From Diplonema japonicum (lineage: Eukaryota; Euglenozoa; Diplonemea; Diplonemida; Diplonemidae), in NCBI GenBank assembly GCA_964019335.1, contig OZ025741.1, forward strand, positions 1 to 64,000: DNA of 64,000 nucleotides, read 5' to 3'. The notes under the pieces are model-generated. The model was not told where the DNA came from. It did no database searches and saw only the letters and a list, made by a program, of their open reading frames with translations. The position numbers and the translations under genes were made by a program. Each line of letters starts with the position of its first letter. Position 1 is the stretch's first letter. This document shows, piece after piece, positions 41,318 to 50,987 of the stretch.

Positions 41318-43009
41318 TCAACCAGGGGTACCAATGTAGCGTGTGATCGGCGAGGGCGCTGAAACTGTGGTATGCACAAGACGTGGCCCCAGAGGGTCGT
41401 TTTGAGGCTCTTCTTGAAGATCTCTGTGAACAGGAGGGACGTTCCACGGCAGCATGTTCTGCCCGGTGTAGTGAGTAGTGTCAGTGGAGTCAAGGATGGC
41501 GAGGAGCTCCCTGGCGAAGGCGACCTCGTCGTCTGCTCTGCTGTGGAGCACATCATGGGGATCGAGGGCCTTCTGCAGGGTGCTGATACGCCTTATGCTT
41601 GCTTCGACCCGTCTTGCAGAGTGGTCCATCTGGAAGGCTACGGTCCCTGCGGAGTGCTGCCGTTCTAAAGACGCTCTGAAGTGGTGTAGATGTCGCAGGG
41701 TCCTGACTTCCATGCACATGTTTTCCATTTCTTTCAATAATGCGAAGCCGTCGAGTCGCCCTTTTATCTTCTGGTCCATGTCTGCCAATGATGAGTTCTC
41801 GCGTCCTTCGCTCTTCCTGTCTGTTTTCGGCTTCTGGTACTCTGCGTTCGGGTTCCCCACTCCCATCTTCGTCTCCAGCTCCCTCGTCCTTGCCCGCAAC
41901 GCCACCAGCTCCGCAGCATCTGAGTCATAACGTTGCGACCGTTGCGATCGTTGCGATTTCACCGTATCGTGTTCTGTTTCGTTTTCTCTCTCCCGTTCCC
42001 TCCCGTTTTCTCTTTCCCTTTCCCTTTCCTTCTCCCGTTCCTTGTCTCTTTCCCTCTCCTTCTCCCTTTCTTTCTCTCTTTCCTTCTCCTTTTCTCTTTC
42101 TTTTTCTCTCTCCCATTCTCTTTCTCTCTCTCTTTCCCTCTCCCTCTCCCTCTCCATCTCTCTTTCGTGTTCTCTCTCCCGTTCCCTCTCTCTTGCTCTT
42201 GCTGCCTCTCTTTCCTCTTCGCGTATCTGTTTTTGGCGTTTTTGGGGGAAAGAAGAAAACACACCTGCTGCTCTGTACGCGGTGGTGGGCCCTTCATTGC
42301 AACGCCTTCTGATTCTGGAGACACTGGGGACTTCCTGAAGGGGGATAGCAATCAGGTTTTTAATAATACCTGAAGGGGCTCTCGCTCTGTTTAGGCCTCC
42401 CTCGTGCAGGGGAAAGAGAGCGGGTCTTTGGGTGGGAGAACAGCCTACGATGTTCCTGAAGGGGTTTTTTTTTTCTCTTTTTAATTTCTGTTCAGTTGTT
42501 TCTCATACCTCCATCCATTTGTATTCACAGTGGGAGCGTCTGCACGTGTGGCGATAGCTCATCTGGTGGTGGTCATCGTTGATGTTGTTGCAGCGAAGGT
42601 CGTTGGGACACATGGGGGGGAGTGAGCGGTGCTTCAACGGCGACGGTGAGCGTGATCGTGACCTGGATCTGGACGTTGATGCGTTGCGCGAATGCCGGGA
42701 CTTCCGTGAAGACTTGCGTCTGCTACCACTCCCATGTCTCCTTGGTGACCGTGAAGGCGACGACCTCCGCGACCTAGAGTGCACCTGCGACCCGTCTCCT
42801 CTCCTCTTCCTCGATGACGACCTCCTTCTCGTCGATCCACTCCTCCTGCTGCTCACCGGGCTCGGTGGACCTCCCTTCCGCAAGGGCGATGGCGGCCTCA
42901 CTTGACTCTTATGTCCATACCCAGGTGCTGGCGGTATCTTCACCACCATAGGTGCCCTTGGGTTTTGATTCACAGGCCGCACGGCAGTGAACCTCGCATC
43001 GGATGACAT
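41318..43009 (-). CDS. RS/RE-rich nuclear-type protein with PBZ-spaced zinc finger (4 exons)
   Basis: Exons 43009-42509, 42455-42370, 42334-42265 and 42226-41318 give 521 aa. Introns are 53, 35 and 38 bp (42456-42508, 42335-42369, 42227-42264); all phases agree, joining what look like two separate frames. Residues 50-125 are rich in RS dipeptides. Residues 134-154 carry C-x5-C-x7-H-x5-H with Tyr two before the last His, the spacing of a PBZ (poly-ADP-ribose-binding) finger, although the usual Tyr-Gly and basic positions are absent. The second and third exons continue the style (SLSPARGRP, RKSPVSPESEG). The last exon starts with about 90 residues of RE/KE repeats, followed by a helical region. 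The composition is that of spliceosome or nuclear-speckle proteins. The partner and exact role are not evident. Confidence 0.7.
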
Positions 43010-43131
43010 GGTGCACCCACTGGACACACTGCAGGAGGGGTGCTTCGATGGAAAATGGTCAGAAAAGAGAAGAAACAAACCAAAAAGAGGAGCACAAATG
43101 AATGGAGGGGGGGAAGCTGTGGTAACAGCTT

Positions 43132-46100
43132 CTAACATACAACTGGACAGGTCTTTGCAAGGGTGCCATCCGCCATCATCCGCACCCTGCAGACCTGAGA
43201 GCAGCCCACCGTCATGGTGTGCCGTGTGCGCCACGCGTTCGCAAGCTGCGTGATGGTTGCAATTGTTCCGTCGATCTGCAGTCTCTTGGATGTCTGAAAA
43301 TGCTGGTCTTGAGACCAGTACATGATGCTGTACTGCCCTGATGAAAGCGCGGGGATGGCCAAACTCAGCACGGCATGAGTAGTGTTTGACTGTATGCTGC
43401 CACGTGACACAGGCACTTGGTACAGCGCTCTGGACGGTGTGGGGGATGTCTTGCTTACCACCGCCACCTTGTCGTTGCTGCTAAAGGGCTTGCACACACC
43501 GGGACACGCGACACTACACCCAATCACTTCAAGTAGGAACGGAGTACCTGCCACTGGTGCACTTGGTGTCACCTTCATGGCCCCCGACGCAACTGGGAAA
43601 CCAGCGGGATCGCACACCACACCACCTGAACCTTGCATAGTTCTCATCGTTTCCGACAAGCTGACTGAAGAAGACGCTGTCCTCGTCGCCTCCTGTGTCA
43701 CAGTGGCGGTCTCTGTTTCACTCCGTGTATACGTATCACTCTTTGACAGCGAGAAGCTCTCCGTCAGGGAAACGGACGCTGTCTGTGTCCCTGTCTCGGA
43801 ACCTGACAAAGTCAAAGAAGGCGTCGGTATAGTGACGGACAGGGAGCCCGAGCCTGTAAGACTGCCTGTCCCTGTCAACGTCGCACTGCTTGTCGAACTT
43901 GCACTCTCCGTTCCTGTTGGCAGCGTTCCCGTAGCCCGCGTGGCACTAGCCGTGAACAGAGACGCAGTGAGTGAGAATGTCTGCGTCAGTGAGAACGAGA
44001 AGGTTGGCGTGTGGGTCACTGTCCCTGTTGGTAGAGAGAGCGTCATGGAAAAGGTACTCGTAAAAGTAGGCATTGTGAATGATTCAGAGTGTGTCTCAGT
44101 GGCAGTGGGAAGCGACAATGAAAAGGTGAAAGTAGAGGTCGCTGTTGGGAGTGAGAAGGTCTCACTTGCCGTTTCCGTAGGCAGCGTGACTGTAGCAGTT
44201 GCCGTGCTGGTCGGGAGAGTCAGCGAAAGTGTTTCCGTGCCTGTGGGAAGCGACAACGTAAATGTCTCTGTCCCTGTTGGTATAGAGAAGGTCCAAGAAG
44301 ACGTCATTGTGGGAAGCGTGTGTGTGAACGTAGAACTGAACGTCGGCAGCGTAATTGAGAAGGTCTCTGTTCGCGTGCGCAGCGAGATGGTTTGCGTTTC
44401 AGTACCAGTTGGGAGTGAGAAGGTCTCCGAGGCCGTTCCAGTTGGCATTGTGAAGGTGTCCGAAGCAGTGGCGGTCGGGAACGTGACGCTGATGGATAAA
44501 GTTTGCGAGGGTAGTGTTATACTGACAGTTTCGGTTCTTGTCGGCAGCGATAGCGTGACTGTCTCTGTCCCCGTCGGGAGTGTGAATGTCTCTGTCGCCG
44601 TGCTTGTAGGCAGTGTCAAGGTCTCTGTTGCTGTACTTGTAGGTAAAGTCAGTGTTTCAGTAACAGTCCCAGTTGGAAGTGACAGAGTGAAAGTTTCCGT
44701 CCTTGTGAACAACGAAAACGTCACTGACTCTGTCGCAGTTGGCAAAGTAAAGGTCTCAGTCGCTGTGCTTGTTGGAAGTGTCAATGTCACTGTCTCAGTC
44801 CCAGTAGGCAGAGTGAGGGTGAGGGTCTCTGTCCCAGTAGGCAACGAAAACGTTGTGGTTTCCGTTCCGGTTGGGAGTGTGAATGTTTCTGTGGCTGTAC
44901 TAGTAGGGAGTGTGATGGTTTCTGTTGCAGTACTGGTCGGGAGGGTCAAAGATAATGTATCAGTCCCTGTTGGCAAGGACAAAGTAATGGTCTCCGTCCC
45001 TGTGGGTAACGACAACGTGGTTGTCTCTGTCCCTGTTGGGAGTGTGAATGTTTCAGTTGCCGTGCTCGTGGGTAGTGTAAGCGTCTCTGTTGCGGTGCTT
45101 GAAGGCAACGTCAGTGTCTCGGTTGCAGTCCCAGTCGGTAGTGACAGAGTGAAGGTTTCCGTCCTTGTGAACAGCGAAAATGTCACTGTCTCTGTCGCAG
45201 TTGGCAGAGTTAAGGTCTCTGTGGCGGTGCTGGTCGGGAGGGTCAATGTCAGTGTTTCAGTGCTCGTTGGCAGTGTAAGTGTGAGAGTCTCTGTCCCAGT
45301 AGGTAGCGAAAATGTCACTGTCTCCGTCCCTGTCGGGAGTGTGAAGGTCTCCGTCGCTGTGCTCGTGGGTAGTGTAAGAGTCAGCGTCGCAGTGCTTGAA
45401 GGCAACGTCAGTGTCTCAGTTGCAGTCCCTGTCGGAAGTGACAGAGTGAGGGTCTCCGTCCTTGTGAACAGCGAAAATGTCACTGTTTCTGTGGCAGTTG
45501 GCAAAGTAAAGGTCTCTGTGGCGGTGCTGGTCGGGAGGGTCAATGTCAGTGTTTCAGTGCTCGTTGGCAGTGTAAGTGTGAGAGTCTCTGTCCCAGTAGG
45601 TAGCGAAAATGTCACTGTCTCCGTCCCTGTTGGGAGTGTGAAGGTCTCCGTCGCTGTGCTCGTGGGTAGTGTAAGAGTCAGCGTCGCAGTGCTTGAAGGC
45701 AACGTCAGTGTCTCAGTTGCAGTCCCTGTCGGAAGTGTCAGAGTGAGGGTCTCCGTCCTTGTGAACAGAGACAATGTCACTGTTTCTGTGGCAGTTGGCA
45801 GAGTAAATGTCTCTGTGGCGGTGACAGTCGGGAGTGTCAATGTCACTGTCTCAGTCGCAGTTGGTAGAGTGAGGGTGAGGGTCTCTGTCCCAGTAGGCAA
45901 AGAAAGTGTTATTGTCTCTGTCCCTGTTGGGAGTGTGAAGGTCTCTGTTGCAGTACTTGTGGGCAACGTCAGTGTGACAGTAGCAGTACTGGTCGGGAGG
46001 GTCATGGTCAGAGTTTCAGTTCCAGTCGGCAGTGAGATTGTTAAAGTCTCTGTCCCAGTAGGTAGAGACAGTGTCACTGTCTCCGTCCCTGTTGGGAGTG

Positions 46101-49100
46101 TGAAGGTCTCCGTCGCTGTGCTCGTGGGTAGTGTAAGAGTCAGCGTTGCAGTGCTCGAAGGCAGCGTCAGTGTCTCGGTTGCAGTCCCTGTTGGAAGTGA
46201 CAGAGTGAGGGTCTCCGTCCTTGTGAACAGAGACAATGTCACTGTTTCTGTGGCAGTTGGCAAAGTAAAGGTCTCTGTGGCGGTGACAGTCGGGAGTGTC
46301 AATGTCACTGTCTCAGTCGCAGTTGGGAGAGTGAGGGTGAGGGTCTCTGTCCCAGTAGGCAAAGAAAGTGTTATTGTCTCTGTCCCTGTTGGGAGTGTGA
46401 AGGTCTCTGTTGCGGTACTTGTGGGCAACGTCAGTGTGACAGTAGCAGTACTGGTTGGGAGGGTCATGGTCAGAGTTTCAGTTCCAGTCGGCAGTGAGAT
46501 TGTTAAAGTCTCTGTCCCAGTAGGTAGCGAAAGTGTCACTGTCTCCGTCCCTGTCGGGAGTGTGAAGGTCTCCGTCGCTGTGCTCGTGGGTAGTGTAAGA
46601 GTCAGCGTTGCAGTGCTCGAAGGCAACGTCAGTGTCTCGGTTGCAGTCCCTGTTGGAAGTGACAGAGTCAATGTCTCCGTCCTTGTGAACAGAGACAATG
46701 TCACTGTTTCTGTGGCAGTTGGCAAAGTAAAGGTCTCTGTGGCGGTGACAGTCGGGAGTGTCAATGTCACTGTCTCAGTCGCAGTTGGTAGAGTGAGGGT
46801 GAGGGTCTCTGTCCCAGTAGGCAAAGAAAGTGTTATTGTCTCTGTCCCTGTTGGGAGTGTGAAGGTCTCTGTTGCGGTACTTGTGGGCAACGTCAGTGTG
46901 ACAGTAGCAGTACTGGTTGGGAGGGTCATGGTCAGAGTTTCAGTTCCAGTCGGCAGTGAGATTGTTAAAGTCTCTGTCCCAGTAGGTAGAGACAGTGTCA
47001 CTGTCTCCGTCCCTGTTGGGAGTGTGAAGGTCTCCGTCGCTGTGCTCGTGGGTAGTGTAAGAGTCAGCGTTGCAGTGCTCGAAGGCAGCGTCAGTGTCTC
47101 GGTTGCAGTCCCTGTTGGAAGTGACAGAGTGAGGGTTTCCGTCCTTGTGAACAGCGAAAATGTCACTGTTTCTGTGGCAGTTGGCAGAGTAAAGGTCTCT
47201 GTGGCGGTGCTGGTCGGGAGTGTCAATGTCACTGTCTCAGTCGCAGTTGGTAGAGTGAGGGTGAGGGTCTCTGTCCCAGTAGGCAAAGAAAGTGTTATTG
47301 TCTCTGTCCCTGTTGGGAGTGTGAAGGTCTCTGTTGCGGTACTTGTGGGCAAAGTCACTGTGATAGTAGCAGTACTGGTCGGGAGGGTCAAGGTCGATGT
47401 CTCAGTTCCTGTAGGCAGCGTAAGTGTGAATGTTGCAGTCCCACTGGGTAGCGTCAAACTTACTGTCTCTGTTGCAGTTGGCAAAGACAGAGTCTCCGTG
47501 GCAGTACTTGTTGGAAGTGTCATAGTGAAAGTACTTGTGCTAGTTGGCAACGTCAGTGTCTCTGTTGCTGTGGATGTTGGAAGCGAAAATGTTGTGGTTT
47601 CCGTCACTGTAGGGAGTGTCAAGGTCTCCGTAGCTGTCTCTGTGGGCAGTGTCAAAGTGAGAGTTGCCGTGCTGGTCGGGAGTGTAAAAGTGAGAGTTTC
47701 AGTTCCCGTTGGCAAAGAAAACGTCGAGGTTTCCGTTCCTGTAGGCAAAGAAATGGTCACTGTCTCGGTTGCAGTCCCAGTCGGTAGTGACAGAGTGAAG
47801 GTCTCCGTCGCTGTGCTCGTGGGTAGTGTAAGAGTCAGCGTCGCAGTGCTTGAAGGCAACGTCAGTGTCTCGGTTGCAGTCCCAGTCGGGAGTGTCAGAG
47901 TGAGGGTCTCCGTCCTTGTGAACAGAGACAATGTCACTGTCTCTGTGGCAGTTGGGAGTGTGAAGGTCTCTGTGGCGGTGACAGTCGGGAGGGTCAAGGT
48001 CAGAGTTTCAGTGCTCGTTGGCAATGTAAGTGTGAGAGTCTCTGTCCCAGTAGGTAGCGAAAGGGTCACTGTTTCTGTCACAGTTGGGAGTGTGTAGGTC
48101 TCTGTGGCGGTGACAGTCGGGAGTGTCAATGTCACTGTCTCAGTCGCAGTTGGGAGAGTGAGGGTGAGGGTCTCTGTCCCAGTAGGCAAAGAAAGTGTTA
48201 TTGTCTCTGTCCCTGTTGGAAGTGTGAAGGTCTCTGTTGCAGTACTTGTGGGCAACGTCAGTGTGACAGTAGCAGTACTGGTCGGAAGGGTCATGGTCAG
48301 AGTTTCAGTTCCAGTCGGCAGCGTAAAAGTAAAAGTTGCAGTATTTGTGGGAACAGTCAAACTCACAGTCTCCGTCTCCGTTGGGAGCGATATTGTCTCT
48401 GACGCCGTGCGTGTTGGGAGCGTAAATGTAAGAGTAGCAGTACCAGTTGGCAGGGTCAGTGTCTCTGTTACTGTTGCAGTTGGAAGTGACATAGTGGTGG
48501 TTTCTGTTGACGTAGGCAAGGAAACGGTCACACTCTCAGTGGTTGTTGGTAGAGTGAAGGTTCCTGTAGCTGTTTCAGACGGGAGCGTGACCGTAACGGT
48601 TTGAGTCGTTGTGGGCAATGTCAAGGTCATGGACTGAGTCCTTGTTGGCATCGTGATAGTCTGACTCTCTGTTCCAGTGGGAAGTGTGAAAGTCGTCGAA
48701 GCTGTCGCTGTAGCCAAACTAATAGTTTCTGTCGCAGTGCTGGAAGGAAGCGTTATTGTTATTGTTGATGTCTCAGTAAGAAGTGTGAGTGTAAGAGTCT
48801 CGGTTCCTGTGGGCATGGTTAGAGACACAGTAGCAGTTCCCGTGGGAATGGTGAAGGTCTCTGAAATTGTGCCGGTTGGCAGTGTTGCAGTAAGAGTTTC
48901 GGTTGAAGTAGGCAACGAAAGAGTAACGGTGTCTGTGTTCGTAGGGACAGTGATCGATTCCGTTTCCGTCCCCGTGGGCAGCGTTACTGTCTCTGACGCC
49001 GTGCCCGTAGGCAGCGAGAAAGTAAACGTTGCGGTGCTAGTGGGCAGCGTTACAGTCTCTGACGCCGTGCCCGTAGGCAGCGAGAAAGTAAACGTTGCGG

Positions 49101-50652
49101 TGCTAGTGGGCAGAGTCAGCGTTTCGGTCGCTGTTGCTGATAAAAGTGTGATGGTCAGTGTCTCGGTGGCAGTCGGAAGAGTTATCGTAGTGGACACCGT
49201 TCCCGTCGGGATAGTCAAGCTTTCCGTTGCAGTTCCGGTGGGCAGACTCGCTGTGAAAGACACGGTTCCTGTGGGAAGCGTAACAGACACAGTGGCTGTC
49301 TCTGTGGGCAACGTAGAAGTCACGGTCTCAGTCCCCGTTGGGATCGTGATAGTCTCTGAAACCGTGCCTGTGGGAAGTGTCACAGTGACTGACTCCGTGC
49401 TCGTGAACGTTTCGGTAGACGATGGCAATGTAAGAGTAACGGTCTCTGTCCTTGTGGGTAAACTAATAGTTTCGCTCTCTGTTCCTGTCGGTATTGTGAA
49501 GCTCGTCGTCTCCGTTTGAGACGGCATCGTGACAGTGAGTGACGACGTGCCAGTCGGAAGGGTCATCGTCAATGTTTCTGAACCCGTAGGCAGCGTGAGG
49601 GTTTGCGTCTCTGTTGTGGTGGGGAAGGACAGTGTGACTGTCTCTGTCGCCGTCGGCAACGTAAGCGTCGCGGTTGCCGTTCCCGTTGGCAAACTAACCG
49701 TCTCAGAAGCCGTTGCTGTGGGAAGGGTCACTGTCTCAGACACCGTACCCGTTGGAAGCGACACACTCACAGACTCGGTAGGGGTACCACTTGCCGTTTC
49801 CGTGGGTGTCTTACTCATAGTTTCACTCATCGTAGCCGTCGCCGACCCAGTTGGGACAGTCACAGTTGTCGTCTCTGTAGGAACAGTAACCGTCACCGAG
49901 CCCGTTGGGAGGGATAAAGTGGTAGTTTCAGTACCAGTGTCAAAAGACACTGTGACAGACGAGGTTGGCAGGGTAACGGTTGTGCTATCAGTCACTGTGA
50001 GCAAGGTCACCGTAGTACTGACAGTGGGTAGCGTGGCGGTCACAGAACGGGCAGAAAGACATTTGTATTGGATTCGCATCTTCGGAAGGGCGCAGCCTGT
50101 GCTGACAATTTGCCAATGGCTTAGAAGGTCGGACCCAGTGCACAGAGGGGTTTGGTTCTCCAAGTACTCCAACGTGTAGCCTTGCATAAGAGTGCAGCTT
50201 GTGAACTGAAAACCACCGTTTGTTGAATAGCCGTTAACGTTACAGCATGTATATGAGAGTTTCGTCAAGCCGCTTGTGCAGCCTGTCGTCAGGAAGTCAA
50301 ATGTCGTGAGAGCTTGGTCACTACAGGCAGCCACGTGTTGATCAAGGTAGTCTAGACCTTTGCTTGCAAGGTCTGTGCAGGTCGTGGATGTTGTTGTGCA
50401 AGAATCCGTCCCGTAGTTTGATATCGGCAGGCAGTACATGTCTACCAGCATCCCGGGGCTTGCGCACCCGTGCACCCCAAGGTTCCACCCCTGCAGCCCA
50501 TACCCCGCCCCGCAAGTGACTATATGACCAACAAGATCTTCGGCATAATACCCGATTGTATTCTTGCACCCGGTGGCACTAGTAATATGAACCACCTCCG
50601 CTCCGTAGCAGGAACATGCAAGGAACACCGTCAGCACCACCCGAAGCATCAT
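43132..50652 (-). CDS. Giant threonine-ladder mucin-like surface protein
   Basis: 2506 aa in one open frame. A signal peptide (MMLRVVLTVFLACSCYG) is followed by about 200 residues of Cys-rich domain, about 2050 residues of 11-residue repeats (LPTGTETLTLT, LPTSTATETFT), and a C-terminal module of about 170 residues. The last includes SSGQYSIMYWSQ and three Cys pairs, and recalls the G-x-Y-x-x-C-Y modules of the 7200-23128 protein. Heavy O-glycosylation or a beta-solenoid stalk is expected. At the 3' end the frame stops three codons past a GTATGT donor-like site; a 24-bp intron (43120-43143 region) would append a hydrophobic helix but would overlap the next gene, so I kept the stop at 43132. 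Probably extracellular; function unknown. Confidence 0.8.
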   Translation of the reverse strand: MMLRVVLTVFLACSCYGAEVVHITSATGCKNTIGYYAEDLVGHIVTCGAGYGLQGWNLGVHGCASPGMLVDMYCLPISNYGTDSCTTTSTTCTDLASKGLDYLDQHVAACSDQALTTFDFLTTGCTSGLTKLSYTCCNVNGYSTNGGFQFTSCTLMQGYTLEYLENQTPLCTGSDLLSHWQIVSTGCALPKMRIQYKCLSARSVTATLPTVSTTVTLLTVTDSTTVTLPTSSVTVSFDTGTETTTLSLPTGSVTVTVPTETTTVTVPTGSATATMSETMSKTPTETASGTPTESVSVSLPTGTVSETVTLPTATASETVSLPTGTATATLTLPTATETVTLSFPTTTETQTLTLPTGSETLTMTLPTGTSSLTVTMPSQTETTSFTIPTGTESETISLPTRTETVTLTLPSSTETFTSTESVTVTLPTGTVSETITIPTGTETVTSTLPTETATVSVTLPTGTVSFTASLPTGTATESLTIPTGTVSTTITLPTATETLTITLLSATATETLTLPTSTATFTFSLPTGTASETVTLPTSTATFTFSLPTGTASETVTLPTGTETESITVPTNTDTVTLSLPTSTETLTATLPTGTISETFTIPTGTATVSLTMPTGTETLTLTLLTETSTITITLPSSTATETISLATATASTTFTLPTGTESQTITMPTRTQSMTLTLPTTTQTVTVTLPSETATGTFTLPTTTESVTVSLPTSTETTTMSLPTATVTETLTLPTGTATLTFTLPTRTASETISLPTETETVSLTVPTNTATFTFTLPTGTETLTMTLPTSTATVTLTLPTSTATETFTLPTGTETITLSLPTGTETLTLTLPTATETVTLTLPTVTATETYTLPTVTETVTLSLPTGTETLTLTLPTSTETLTLTLPTVTATETFTLPTATETVTLSLFTRTETLTLTLPTGTATETLTLPSSTATLTLTLPTSTATETFTLSLPTGTATETVTISLPTGTETSTFSLPTGTETLTFTLPTSTATLTLTLPTETATETLTLPTVTETTTFSLPTSTATETLTLPTSTSTFTMTLPTSTATETLSLPTATETVSLTLPSGTATFTLTLPTGTETSTLTLPTSTATITVTLPTSTATETFTLPTGTETITLSLPTGTETLTLTLPTATETVTLTLPTSTATETFTLPTATETVTFSLFTRTETLTLSLPTGTATETLTLPSSTATLTLTLPTSTATETFTLPTGTETVTLSLPTGTETLTISLPTGTETLTMTLPTSTATVTLTLPTSTATETFTLPTGTETITLSLPTGTETLTLTLPTATETVTLTLPTVTATETFTLPTATETVTLSLFTRTETLTLSLPTGTATETLTLPSSTATLTLTLPTSTATETFTLPTGTETVTLSLPTGTETLTISLPTGTETLTMTLPTSTATVTLTLPTSTATETFTLPTGTETITLSLPTGTETLTLTLPTATETVTLTLPTVTATETFTLPTATETVTLSLFTRTETLTLSLPTGTATETLTLPSSTATLTLTLPTSTATETFTLPTGTETVTLSLPTGTETLTISLPTGTETLTMTLPTSTATVTLTLPTSTATETFTLPTGTETITLSLPTGTETLTLTLPTATETVTLTLPTVTATETFTLPTATETVTLSLFTRTETLTLTLPTGTATETLTLPSSTATLTLTLPTSTATETFTLPTGTETVTFSLPTGTETLTLTLPTSTETLTLTLPTSTATETFTLPTATETVTFSLFTRTETLTLSLPTGTATETLTLPSSTATLTLTLPTSTATETFTLPTGTETVTFSLPTGTETLTLTLPTSTETLTLTLPTSTATETLTLPTATETVTFSLFTRTETFTLSLPTGTATETLTLPSSTATETLTLPTSTATETFTLPTGTETTTLSLPTGTETITLSLPTGTDTLSLTLPTSTATETITLPTSTATETFTLPTGTETTTFSLPTGTETLTLTLPTGTETVTLTLPTSTATETFTLPTATESVTFSLFTRTETFTLSLPTGTVTETLTLPTSTATETLTLPTSTATETFTLPTGTETVTLSLPTRTETVSITLPSQTLSISVTFPTATASDTFTMPTGTASETFSLPTGTETQTISLRTRTETFSITLPTFSSTFTHTLPTMTSSWTFSIPTGTETFTLSLPTGTETLSLTLPTSTATATVTLPTETASETFSLPTATSTFTFSLSLPTATETHSESFTMPTFTSTFSMTLSLPTGTVTHTPTFSFSLTQTFSLTASLFTASATRATGTLPTGTESASSTSSATLTGTGSLTGSGSLSVTIPTPSLTLSGSETGTQTASVSLTESFSLSKSDTYTRSETETATVTQEATRTASSSVSLSETMRTMQGSGGVVCDPAGFPVASGAMKVTPSAPVAGTPFLLEVIGCSVACPGVCKPFSSNDKVAVVSKTSPTPSRALYQVPVSRGSIQSNTTHAVLSLAIPALSSGQYSIMYWSQDQHFQTSKRLQIDGTIATITQLANAWRTRHTMTVGCSQVCRVRMMADGTLAKTCPVVC
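43700..50050 (-). repeat. 33-bp tandem repeats with 462-bp and 297-bp higher-order periods
   Basis: The unit is 33 bp (11 codons). A marker string (GTGAACAGAGACAATGTCAC or close variants) recurs on the plus strand at 44705, 45167, 45464, 45761, 46223, 46685 and 47147. Spacings are 462, 297, 297, 462, 462 and 462 bp, that is 14 or 9 units. Higher-order copies are almost identical, so block duplication is recent. Confidence 0.9.
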
Positions 50653-50987
50653 GATGAAGCCATGTTACTTTGAAGGTTATGGTTTTCTTCGTGCTTTTAT
50701 CCCCCCCCCGTTTGTGAAAGGAGAAAAAAATGAAGAAGGGAGGGAGGGGAGAGCAAGAAGAAAAAAAGGACAGTACAGTACCAATTATCAACAGAGGTGA
50801 GAACAACAAAAAAAAACAAAAAAAAAAAAAAAAAACTACAGATATTCAGAAAGCATCTGATATTGGGAATATTGTGGAACAAGGGGCTCAGAGACGTAGC
50901 CCATTCCTTGGTACACCTCTTTGTGGAGGCAAAGCGTCACTGTCGGCATCTAATGGTGGGGATTGTTTTAATAACCAAATAAATATT

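Noticed and set aside
42237-43234. Two separate genes at 41318-42262 and 42503-43234
   Set aside because: Splice sites with consistent phase join them, and the intervening exons keep the RS style.
43382-48604. Very long plus-strand open frames (1571 and 166 codons) of Val/Ser repeats
   Set aside because: They are the antisense of the Thr-repeat mucin: ACN codons read backwards avoid stops. No acceptor or signal peptide supports them, and the sense strand has both a signal peptide and Cys-rich domains.
48677-50179. Further plus-strand Val-rich frames
   Set aside because: Same antisense artefact of the 33-bp repeat array.
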